A stretch of DNA of 64,000 bases from UMGS1889 sp900556055 (GTDB lineage: Bacteria > Bacillota > Clostridia > Oscillospirales > Ruminococcaceae): positions 1 to 64,000 of the forward strand of contig CABQEV010000005.1 of assembly GCA_902463265.1 (NCBI GenBank), written 5' to 3'. The notes below the pieces were generated by a model. It was given only the letters and a program-made list of their open reading frames with translations, was not told where the DNA came from and made no database searches. Shown here one piece after another: positions 43,380-49,981 of the stretch. A program made the translations under genes and the position numbers. The stretch's first letter is position 1; every line of letters starts with the position of its first letter.

Positions 43380-44714
43380 ATGAAAACAAATGCTTCGGAT
43401 AATCAATGGTCGGGAAAATTAGGCTTTGTAATGGCGGCGGCAGGTTCGGCAATAGGTCTCGGAAACATATGGAAGTTTCCGTATATGGTAGGAACGAACG
43501 GCGGTGCTGTGTTTTTTTCAGTATATATAGTATTCCTGTTTGTGCTGGGAATACCGGTGCTTATGGCAGAGATGGCGATAGGCAGATACGCAGGAATGAA
43601 CGCAGTCGATTCATGCGGAAGAATATCGGAAAAATGGAAATTCGCAGGCTGGTTCGGAATAATCGGCGCATTTACGATATTGTCGTATTATTCGGTCGTG
43701 GGCGGCTGGGTGATAAAATATATCCTTCATTACATCGTAAACGGCAGAATAAGCGATCCGTCAGCATATTTCGCAGGATTTTCGTCGCAGACTGCCGAGC
43801 CGATAATCCTTCATCTGATATTCCTTTTTATATGTGCTGCCATCGTTATGGGCGGCATATCGTCGGGAATAGAAAAAGTGAGCAAGATACTGCTTCCGCT
43901 GCTTTTTATCCTGCTGATCGTTATGGCGGGAGTTTCGCTTTCGCTTCCGAATGCATCTGAGGGAATAAGGTACTTCCTTGTTCCCGACTTTTCGAATGTA
44001 GAAAATATCGGTGCGATCTGCCTGAATGCAATGGGGCAGGTGTTTTTCAGCCTGTCACTCGGAATGGGAACTCTGATAACCTACGGAAGCTATCTCCCGA
44101 AGGACAGCAGAATAATCTCATCAGCGGGTTCAATAGTCGCACTTGACAGCTTGGCGGCAGTGCTTTCGGCATTTGTTGTTCTGCCCGCAGTTTTTTCATT
44201 CGGAATGACACCCGAAGCAGGTCCGGGACTTCTGTTTCAGACGCTGCCCGTTGTTTTTGATAAGATCAGCTTAGGGCGGATAGCCGCTGTTATGTTTTTT
44301 GTTCTGGTTCTGCTTGCTGCTGTGACTTCAGCCATTTCGCTTATGGAAGTAGTTGTCGCATTTATGGCGGAACGGTTTAAAATGAAGCGGTCGGACGCAG
44401 TTATAGTTCTGTCGCTGATACTGGGCGGAGTCGGCGCTCTTTCGTCAATGTCGCTCGGAGTGCTGTCTGATTTTACGATATTCGGAATGGGATTTTTTGA
44501 TTTTCTGTCCTTTTTATCGGATAAAATAATTATGCCGCTCGGCGGATTTTTCATATGTATTCTTGTCGGATATGTCTGGGGAATACCTGCCGCAGCCAAT
44601 GAGATATCAAACGGCGGAAAGCTGAAATTCCGCAGCAGAAAGCTCTTTGCGGCAGTCGTAAGATATATCGCTCCGGCACTGATCTTGTTTATTTTTGTCA
44701 GTGCGCTGATTTAA
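43380..44714 (+). CDS. Sodium-dependent amino-acid/neurotransmitter symporter (SNF/NSS family)
   Basis: 444 residues, about 12 helices of the LeuT fold. TM1 carries the unwound motif A-G-S-A-I-G-L-G-N-I-W-K-F-P-Y near 20-34, the family hallmark for Na+ and amino acid binding. Bacterial relatives take up amino acids such as Trp, Tyr or Leu. AGGAT SD. No adjacent biosynthesis genes indicate the substrate. Confidence 0.92.
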   Translation: MKTNASDNQWSGKLGFVMAAAGSAIGLGNIWKFPYMVGTNGGAVFFSVYIVFLFVLGIPVLMAEMAIGRYAGMNAVDSCGRISEKWKFAGWFGIIGAFTILSYYSVVGGWVIKYILHYIVNGRISDPSAYFAGFSSQTAEPIILHLIFLFICAAIVMGGISSGIEKVSKILLPLLFILLIVMAGVSLSLPNASEGIRYFLVPDFSNVENIGAICLNAMGQVFFSLSLGMGTLITYGSYLPKDSRIISSAGSIVALDSLAAVLSAFVVLPAVFSFGMTPEAGPGLLFQTLPVVFDKISLGRIAAVMFFVLVLLAAVTSAISLMEVVVAFMAERFKMKRSDAVIVLSLILGGVGALSSMSLGVLSDFTIFGMGFFDFLSFLSDKIIMPLGGFFICILVGYVWGIPAAANEISNGGKLKFRSRKLFAAVVRYIAPALILFIFVSALI

Positions 44715-44719
44715 ATGGT

Positions 44720-44754
44720 GAAAAACCCTCGGATCTTGATATCCGAGGGCTTTT
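44720..44754. terminator. Terminator between convergent genes
   Basis: 9-bp GC-rich stem (44726-44734 with 44741-44749) with A run before and T run after, so usable in both directions. Confidence 0.8.
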
Positions 44755-44758
44755 GCTT

Positions 44759-45094
44759 TTATTTTCCTTTAAATTCTTCCGCTTTTTTTATTTCTTCGGA
44801 TACGCATTTTTCAAAATCGCAGAGGACCTTGTATCTTGCAAATTCGGGAACACTTTTGTAAAGGTCAACAAGCTTCTGACAGTCAGAGGTCAGACCCGTG
44901 CGGTATTCACCTGTTATAAGATAATCAACCGATGTTTCAAGATAATCAGCTATTCTTATCAGTGTCTCACCGCCCGGGATCTTTCCTTTTTTCCATACGC
45001 CTGTGCTTCCTGTGCTTAGTTCAAGATCAGTAAGCATATTTGTGACTGTCGTTCCTTTTTCTTTGCATAGTGTTTTTATTCTATCATAAAACAT
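44759..45094 (-). CDS. XRE-family repressor of the small cassette
   Basis: 111 residues. An N-terminal HTH_3-like domain (C-K-E-K-G-T-T-V-T-N-M-L near 9-20, then S-T-G-V-W-K-K-G-K-I-P-G-G near 30-42, L-I-R-I-A-D-Y-L near 45-52, V-D-Y-L-I near 56-60), as in phage CI-like repressors. The C-terminal part is helical. It is divergent from a consensus promoter bearing two dyads, so it very likely represses the cassette and itself. GGGAG SD. Confidence 0.85.
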   Translation of the reverse strand: MFYDRIKTLCKEKGTTVTNMLTDLELSTGSTGVWKKGKIPGGETLIRIADYLETSVDYLITGEYRTGLTSDCQKLVDLYKSVPEFARYKVLCDFEKCVSEEIKKAEEFKGK

Positions 45095-45133
45095 CTAAAA
45101 TTCTCCCTGCAAATTTGTATATTCCGACAAAAT

Positions 45134-45151
45134 AACTCATAAATCTGAGTT
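45134..45151. promoter_or_regulatory. Operator dyad 1 of the XRE repressor
   Basis: AACTCA-N6-TGAGTT, a perfect 6-bp dyad, in the divergent intergenic region. It covers the likely promoter of the repressor gene. Confidence 0.7.
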
Positions 45152-45157
45152 TGTAGG

Positions 45158-45186
45158 TTGACATACTCATTATTTAGAGTTATAAT
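45158..45186 (+). promoter_or_regulatory. Consensus promoter of the cassette with operator dyad 2 in its spacer
   Basis: TTGACA (45158-45163), 17 nt, TATAAT (45181-45186): perfect hexamers and spacing. The spacer holds TACTCA-N6-AGAGTT (45164-45181), a near copy of dyad 1 exactly 30 bp (about three helical turns) away. Repressor binding would block the polymerase directly. Confidence 0.85.
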
Positions 45187-45292
45187 ATTTATACGGTAAA
45201 ATGTACCGATATAATTATTGACTTTATCTTTTTATTATAACATTATATCGCTTAAAATGCAAGAAATACGATGTTTTTTAGGAGGAGTTAAT

Positions 45293-45493
45293 ATGAAAAG
45301 TAAATTCAGGGAAAACGAAAAACGCTGTGTAACTTGCAGGCATTGGTATAATCCGGCTGATACGTACATACAGCCGAACCGAATTCCGTATTATTGGGAT
45401 TATGATCCTAATCAGAATTCGATGTGTATGAAAACACGCTGGCAGAGAAGAGCGGGGGCAGGTGCTTGTCTTAAATTCGAGAGCAGGTTTTAA
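45293..45493 (+). CDS. Small Cys-containing protein, unknown
   Basis: 66 residues from ATG 45293 with a perfect AGGAGG SD. C-V-T-C near 13-16 followed by H-W-Y, then C near 46 and C near 60 could form a small zinc ribbon; the protein is aromatic- and basic-rich. First gene of the XRE-controlled cassette. Not recognised. An opening back to 45218 exists but has no SD. Confidence 0.72.
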   Translation: MKSKFRENEKRCVTCRHWYNPADTYIQPNRIPYYWDYDPNQNSMCMKTRWQRRAGAGACLKFESRF

Positions 45494-45512
45494 AATAAAA
45501 GGAGGGTTTTTT

Positions 45513-45734
45513 ATGGGATTTTGGGAAAGATTATACGAAAAAGTTGAGGAAAGGTCAGAGCAGATACAAAAAGAGGCAGATGAGATACGTGCTGAAATGC
45601 CATTTGTGCAAAATGAAAGTACTTCTAACTTGATCAGAATGTATAAATCTTACAGCAGTTGGAGCAATGTTCCCAAAAAAAGAGCGATTAAAATCGTATT
45701 AAATCATCGTGGAGTTAATCCTGATGATTACTAA
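45513..45734 (+). CDS. Small helical protein, unknown
   Basis: 73 residues from ATG 45513 with GGAGGG SD. An amphipathic, highly charged helix (about 5-32) is followed by S-T-S-N-L-I-R-M-Y-K and a basic helix P-K-K-R-A-I-K-I-V-L-N-H-R-G, reminiscent of SHOCT-like short C-terminal domains. Second gene of the cassette, 19 bp after the first. Function unknown. Confidence 0.7.
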   Translation: MGFWERLYEKVEERSEQIQKEADEIRAEMPFVQNESTSNLIRMYKSYSSWSNVPKKRAIKIVLNHRGVNPDDY

Positions 45735-45773
45735 TACTTGAAAAAAACTTATACTGTTTTGGGGGATTTATAA

Positions 45774-46136
45774 ATGGGTTTTTTGGACTTTTTAGGTGCT
45801 GTTGTTGATGGCGTTGCAGCCGGTGTTGCTGCTGTAAATTCCATGTCGATAGAAAGTAAGAAAAACAATTATTTAAAGAATGTCACGGGTGACGAGTTAA
45901 GCATAATTGATTTGTCGGCACAGTCTATCAGCAATGATATTGATAATGATCGAAAAGACGATACTGCTCAATTCTTCAGAGAAATATATGTTAAATTTGA
46001 AAATAAGGCGTTGACAATTGATTCGAATGACAGTGAAAATTACAATGAGGATTTTGAAAACGCATTGATAAAGTCTTTGATCATAATTGAGAAAGCATTT
46101 AGGCTTTCGGGTAAAAATTTAAGGGAGAATGACTGA
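45774..46136 (+). CDS. Unknown protein with hydrophobic N-terminal helix
   Basis: 120 residues. Residues 1-22 form a Gly/Ala/Val-rich hydrophobic helix starting M-G-F-L-D-F-L-G; the remainder is acidic and helical. The N-terminus could bind membranes or, as in some small toxins, perturb them, but that is only a suggestion. GGGGA SD. Its stop overlaps the HNH gene start (TGATG), so the two are translated together. Confidence 0.7.
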   Translation: MGFLDFLGAVVDGVAAGVAAVNSMSIESKKNNYLKNVTGDELSIIDLSAQSISNDIDNDRKDDTAQFFREIYVKFENKALTIDSNDSENYNEDFENALIKSLIIIEKAFRLSGKNLREND

Positions 46137-46471
46137 TGGGATATAGAAAAGATTTTTTTGATGATCCTAAAAATAAAACAAAATCAGGACTGTATACTTG
46201 TGTTAGGTGCCATAAAAAATTTAAAAAAGAAGATATTGACGTTGACCATATTATTCCTCAATCTTTGGGCGGTGATGATGGCTTAGATAATTTGCAGTGC
46301 ATGTGCAAACATTGTAATCGTTCAAAGCGTGACAATATTGATGATACACTTGATGACTTAAAGGATAATGCATACCGTCGGTTATCTTTGAAAGAAAAGC
46401 GCGAAATAAATAATGCTGTTCATAACATGTCATTAAAAGAATTTCAAAAATACGTTTGGGGCAAAAAGTAA
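46136..46471 (+). CDS. HNH endonuclease
   Basis: 111 residues. Zinc-binding C-V-R-C (22-25) and C-K-H-C (57-60) flank the core D-V-D-H-I-I-P (35-41; His38 is the general base), with Asn52 and the N-R-S-K end. This is the compact HNH fold of McrA-like and phage-associated nucleases. Last gene of the XRE-controlled cassette and coupled to the membrane-helix protein. It may cut foreign or own DNA; the target is unknown. Confidence 0.9.
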   Translation: MGYRKDFFDDPKNKTKSGLYTCVRCHKKFKKEDIDVDHIIPQSLGGDDGLDNLQCMCKHCNRSKRDNIDDTLDDLKDNAYRRLSLKEKREINNAVHNMSLKEFQKYVWGKK

Positions 46472-46500
46472 ATTTGTCAGTTGACTTTAAAAATTCCCCC

Positions 46501-46529
46501 TTTACAAACGGACGCAGATATGCTATAAT
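46501..46529 (+). promoter_or_regulatory. Promoter of tRNA-Arg
   Basis: TTTACA (46501-46506), 17 nt, TATAAT (46524-46529), ending 17 bp before the tRNA. Confidence 0.8.
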
Positions 46530-46545
46530 AAAACTATTGCATCAA

Positions 46546-46622
46546 GCGCCCGTAGCTCAGCTGGATAGAGCAATAGCCTCCGACGCTATGTGCCGCCGGT
46601 TCGAATCCGGCCGGGCGCACCA
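46546..46622 (+). tRNA. tRNA-Arg (anticodon CCG)
   Basis: 77 nt including an encoded CCA. Acceptor arm GCGCCCG with CGGGCGC, a GCTC/GAGC D stem, anticodon stem ATAGC/GCTAT with loop CTCCGAC (anticodon CCG, reads CGG), and T arm GCCGG-TTCGAAT-CCGGC. All stems pair fully. Single gene with its own promoter and terminator. Confidence 0.97.
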
Positions 46623-46635
46623 TATTAAATAGTTT

Positions 46636-46676
46636 CCGCATCTTACTGCTGTTATGCTGCAAGATGCGGATTTTTT
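46636..46676 (+). terminator. Terminator of tRNA-Arg
   Basis: 9-bp stem (46636-46644 with 46661-46669) followed by six Ts. Confidence 0.88.
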
Positions 46677-46733
46677 ATTGACAGCCTGTTTTATGTGCTG
46701 TATACTTATCTCAAAATATAATGGGGTGATGCT

Positions 46734-47495
46734 ATGGAATTTATCAGACTGACGCATGAAAACATTGAAAAGGAACACATATGCTGTGCGATCTCAAACA
46801 ACAATGATATTCAGGTAAGATCCAAAAAGTCATGGCTGAACGATCGTCTTGATGACGGGCTTGTTTTTCTGAAGGCGAATGTCAGGGGAAAATGCTTTAT
46901 CGAGTATATTCCTGCTGAAAATGCGTGGGTGCCGATTGATGCTGACGGATATACATACATCGACTGTCTGTGGGTCTCGGGGCAGTTCAAGGGACACGGC
47001 TATTCAAATCTTCTGCTTGAAGAATGCATAAATGACAGCCGATCGCAGGGCAGAAATGGACTTGTTATACTGTCATCAAAGAAAAAGCTGGGTTTTCTTT
47101 CAGACCCGAAATATCTTGCATACAAAGGATTTCAGGCAGCTGACAGTGCATCTCCGTATTTTGAGCTTATGTACCTTCCTTTCGATGATAATGCCGAAAA
47201 GCCGCATTTCAGAAAATGCGCAAAGGATAATTTCACTGATATGGCTGATGGATTTACGCTGTATTACACAAGTCAATGTCCGTTTACGGCGAAGTATGTT
47301 CCGCTGCTTGAAGATATTGCACGATCGAAAAATGTGACGATAAATATTGTGCATATCGATACGAAAGATGCGGCGCAGAAATGTCCGTCGGCATTTACGG
47401 CATTTGCACTTTTCTATAACGGTGAATTTGTCACGCATGAGATATTATCGGAAAAGAAGTTTGAAAAATTACTTTCCGAAAAGGGATTTGCATAA
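46734..47495 (+). CDS. YoaP-type GNAT acetyltransferase
   Basis: 253 residues. The N-terminal GNAT domain (about 1-150) has Y-I-D-C-L-W-V-S-G-Q-F-K-G-H-G-Y-S near 78-94 for acetyl-CoA binding and the Y-K-G-F motif. The C-terminal YoaP domain (about 165-253) is thioredoxin-like, with Y-Y-T-S-Q-C-P-F-T near 183-191 holding a single Cys where a C-x-x-C might be. Such fusions occur across Firmicutes; substrate unknown. Confidence 0.85.
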   Translation: MEFIRLTHENIEKEHICCAISNNNDIQVRSKKSWLNDRLDDGLVFLKANVRGKCFIEYIPAENAWVPIDADGYTYIDCLWVSGQFKGHGYSNLLLEECINDSRSQGRNGLVILSSKKKLGFLSDPKYLAYKGFQAADSASPYFELMYLPFDDNAEKPHFRKCAKDNFTDMADGFTLYYTSQCPFTAKYVPLLEDIARSKNVTINIVHIDTKDAAQKCPSAFTAFALFYNGEFVTHEILSEKKFEKLLSEKGFA

Positions 47496-47576
47496 TATAT
47501 TTCCGACTCTACGCAGCGTTTATTGATATTTATTTTCATTCGTATTATAATATGGATAAAGGAGGCGAACAGATCA

Positions 47577-48161
47577 ATGGATCAGATAAAAACAGGAAAA
47601 ATCATACGCAGCATAAGACTAAAGAAAAGACTTACTCAGCTTGAACTTGCGGAGATGATCGGGGTAAGCGACAAGGCAGTTTCAAAGTGGGAGCGCGGCT
47701 GCGGCGCACCCGATATTTCGCTTCTTCCGCTGCTTTCAGAGGCACTTCAGATCGACACCGAGGCACTGCTGAGAGGCGATACGGAGGAAAATGATATGAA
47801 TAACGGAAATATGAAGAAGATGAAATTTTACATTTGTCCCGACTGCGGAAATATTGTGTTTTCGGCGGATAAGACATCTGTAAGCTGCTGCGGAAAAAAG
47901 CTTACGCCTATTGAACCGCAGCCCGAGGACGAAAAGCATTCGCTGAATGTTGAAACATCTGACGGGGATTATTACATCACATCTTCGCATGAAATGAAGC
48001 GGGATCACTATATTTCATTTATTGCGCTGCTGACAGATGACACGGCTGTTGTGAAAAAAAGGTATCCCGAATGGAATTTTGAAGCACGTCTGCCGCACTA
48101 TGCGCATGGCACACTTCTTTGGTACTGCATAAATGACGGCTTGTTTTATCGGGATGTGTAA
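47577..48161 (+). CDS. HTH-desulfoferrodoxin fusion (Dx-SOR-like regulator)
   Basis: 194 residues from ATG 47577 with GGAGG. An XRE helix-turn-helix (8-62) is joined to a desulforedoxin-type Fe(Cys)4 site (C87, C90, C104, C105 in C-P-D-C-G-N-I-V and C-C-G) and then a superoxide-reductase-like domain. Comparing with known SORs, His121, His138 (H-E-M for H-P-M), His144 and Cys184 fit four of the five centre-II ligands, but the last His of C-N-x-H is Asp187. HTH-Dx-SOR fusions are a described architecture in Clostridia. The changed ligand suggests a sensor rather than a full enzyme. Confidence 0.85.
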   Translation: MDQIKTGKIIRSIRLKKRLTQLELAEMIGVSDKAVSKWERGCGAPDISLLPLLSEALQIDTEALLRGDTEENDMNNGNMKKMKFYICPDCGNIVFSADKTSVSCCGKKLTPIEPQPEDEKHSLNVETSDGDYYITSSHEMKRDHYISFIALLTDDTAVVKKRYPEWNFEARLPHYAHGTLLWYCINDGLFYRDV

Positions 48162-48175
48162 GGAAGACTTTTTTA

Positions 48176-48204
48176 TTGACATTTACATCTGATGGTATTA
48201 TAAT
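48176..48204 (+). promoter_or_regulatory. Promoter of the dCMP deaminase gene
   Basis: TTGACA (48176-48181), 17 nt, TATAAT (48199-48204). Transcription should begin near 48211. Confidence 0.85.
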
Positions 48205-48267
48205 ATAGGTATGGATCGGGACAGTAAAAATGTCACAGACCGCATGATCCTGAAAGGGATGTTTCAG

Positions 48268-48750
48268 ATGAAAAACAAAGATTACATATCGTGGGACGAG
48301 TATTTCATGGGCGTTGCGCTGCTTGCCGCGAAACGAAGCAAGGATCCCAACACACAGGTAGGTGCGTGCATCGTAAGTCCCCACAACATTATAATTTCAA
48401 CAGGCTATAACGGATTTCCCAAGGGCTGCGATGACGATGTTTATCCGTGGGAAAGAGAAGGCGGATACAGTGAGACAAAGTATCCGTATGTCGTTCATGC
48501 GGAGCTTAATGCTATACTGAACTGCGAAGGCCGTCAGCTTGCGGGTTCGAGGATATATGTCAGCCTTTTCCCGTGCAATGAGTGTGCAAAGGCGATAATT
48601 CAGTCGGGAATAAGCGAGATCGTGTATCTCTGCGATAAATATTCCGACAGCGAAAGCACTGTCGCATCTAAGCGTATGCTTGAATCGGCGGGAGTTAAGA
48701 TAAGGCAGCTTGTGCCTGATATCGAAAAGGTCGAGTTAATTTATAAATAA
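48268..48750 (+). CDS. Deoxycytidylate (dCMP) deaminase
   Basis: 160 residues from ATG 48268, preceded by AAAGGG at eight bases; an earlier ATG at 48211 coincides with the predicted transcription start and is less likely. The zinc/catalytic motifs H-A-E-L-N-A near 74 and P-C-N-E-C near 103 are those of the ComEB/Dcd-type dCMP deaminases, with G-Y-N-G-F-P-K-G as substrate loop. Makes dUMP for thymidylate. Complements dut and cdd elsewhere in the window. Confidence 0.93.
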   Translation: MKNKDYISWDEYFMGVALLAAKRSKDPNTQVGACIVSPHNIIISTGYNGFPKGCDDDVYPWEREGGYSETKYPYVVHAELNAILNCEGRQLAGSRIYVSLFPCNECAKAIIQSGISEIVYLCDKYSDSESTVASKRMLESAGVKIRQLVPDIEKVELIYK

Positions 48751-48762
48751 GGAGCGATCTCT

Positions 48763-48966
48763 ATGGCAGGACCTGAAAAAACAAAGGAAGAACAGCTTGC
48801 GGATATGCTTGATAAGTTATTTTCCGAGGGTGGGGGACATGTTAATGTGACTGCTGCGGATATTGCGGATATGTCCGTTGATACATTCTGCTCATCTGAC
48901 GGAACATGCCGGAACGGTGCATGTATGCAGCCTACCGAGCATCTCGATAAATATGACAATGAATAA
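48763..48966 (+). CDS. Small acidic Cys-containing protein, unknown
   Basis: 67 residues, 12 bp after dCMP deaminase with GGAGC as SD. Acidic helix at 6-22, glycine-rich G-G-G-H, then C-S-S-D-G-T-C-R-N-G-A-C near 43-54 (Cys spaced 5 and 4). Possibly a small metal-binding or redox peptide. Not recognised. Closed by a terminator, so a true two-gene operon. Confidence 0.7.
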   Translation: MAGPEKTKEEQLADMLDKLFSEGGGHVNVTAADIADMSVDTFCSSDGTCRNGACMQPTEHLDKYDNE

Positions 48967-48971
48967 GATAA

Positions 48972-49007
48972 GCCGATGCCATTTCATATGAATGGTGTCG
49001 GCTTTTT
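48972..49007 (+). terminator. Terminator of the dCMP deaminase operon
   Basis: 12-bp stem (48972-48983 with 48991-49002) followed by five Ts. Confidence 0.88.
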
Positions 49008-49029
49008 GTATGAATTGTAAAGAAAATAC

Positions 49030-49058
49030 TTGACAAATACACGAAAATGGTATATAAT
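49030..49058 (+). promoter_or_regulatory. Promoter of the SDR gene
   Basis: TTGACA (49030-49035), 17 nt, TATAAT (49053-49058): perfect consensus. Confidence 0.85.
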
Positions 49059-49092
49059 CAATAATATAAAATTCTGAATCGGAGGTATCTTC

Positions 49093-49860
49093 ATGGGTAT
49101 TTTTAATGGAAAAGTAGCTATCATCACAGGAGGCGGCAAGGCGAAAAGCATAGGCTACGGAATTGCGACTGCATATGCAAAAGAGGGTGCGAACCTCGTT
49201 ATTACAGGACGAAATCCCAAGAAGCTTGAGGACGGCAAAGAGGAGCTTGAACGTCTTTACGGTATCAAGGTACTTGCTGTTCAGTGTGACGGCGGAAATG
49301 AGGACGCTGTAAAGGAAACGGTTAAAAAGGTTGTTGACGAGTTCGGCAGGATCGACGTGCTTATCAATAATGCACAGGCATCAAAATCGGGCGTTCTTCT
49401 CGAAAATCACACAAAAGAGGATTTTGATCTTGCTATTTATTCGGGACTTTATGCAACATTTTTCTATATGCGTGAATGCTTCCCTTATCTGAAGGAAACA
49501 AAGGGTTCGATCATTAATTTTGCATCGGGCGCAGGACTTTTCGGACGTGTTGCACAGTCGTCATATGCTGCTGCAAAGGAGGGCATCAGAGGTCTTTCGA
49601 GAGTTGCGGCTACTGAATGGGCACAGTACGGAATCAACGTAAATATCGTGTGCCCGCTGGCTATGACAAGCGAGCTTGAGCATTTCAAGGAGAACTATCC
49701 CGATGCTTACAACGCAACACTCAAGGGTGTGCCTATGGGACGCTTCGGCGATCCTGAAAAGGATATCGGCAGGGTATGCGTATTCCTCGGTTCTGAAGAT
49801 GCTAAATATATGTCCGGTGAAACATTAACACTCCAGGGCGGAAGCGGTCAGAGGCCGTAA
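49093..49860 (+). CDS. Short-chain dehydrogenase/reductase (SDR)
   Basis: 255 residues. NAD(P)-binding T-G-G-G-K-A-K-S-I-G near 12-21 (the usual TGxxxGIG is extended), N-N-A-Q near 91-94, catalytic Ser (N-F-A-S-G-A-G), and Y-A-A-A-K for the Tyr/Lys pair near 158-162. Ends G-G-S-G-Q-R-P. The inserted residues in the glycine motif resemble the enoyl-ACP reductase group but the substrate cannot be told. GGAGG SD. Confidence 0.88.
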   Translation: MGIFNGKVAIITGGGKAKSIGYGIATAYAKEGANLVITGRNPKKLEDGKEELERLYGIKVLAVQCDGGNEDAVKETVKKVVDEFGRIDVLINNAQASKSGVLLENHTKEDFDLAIYSGLYATFFYMRECFPYLKETKGSIINFASGAGLFGRVAQSSYAAAKEGIRGLSRVAATEWAQYGINVNIVCPLAMTSELEHFKENYPDAYNATLKGVPMGRFGDPEKDIGRVCVFLGSEDAKYMSGETLTLQGGSGQRP

Positions 49861-49876
49861 TCATCATAATAAAAAA

Positions 49877-49914
49877 GAACGGGCGGTGCGATCTGATGAT
49901 CGTGCCGCCCGTTC
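49877..49914 (-). terminator. Terminator after the heptad-repeat lipoprotein gene
   Basis: 17-bp stem (49877-49893 with 49898-49914); the T run lies on the minus strand. Probably also stops the convergent SDR transcript. Confidence 0.82.
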
Positions 49915-49981
49915 TTATGTGGGAAGGATAACATCGTCCGAGGGGGGCTCGGACGATCCAAAGTATAAGGGAGATATCTAA

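Noticed and set aside
46546..46622. tRNA-Arg as attachment site of the XRE/HNH cassette
   Set aside because: The cassette lies at the 5' side of the tRNA, no duplicated 3' tRNA segment is seen, and no integrase is present.
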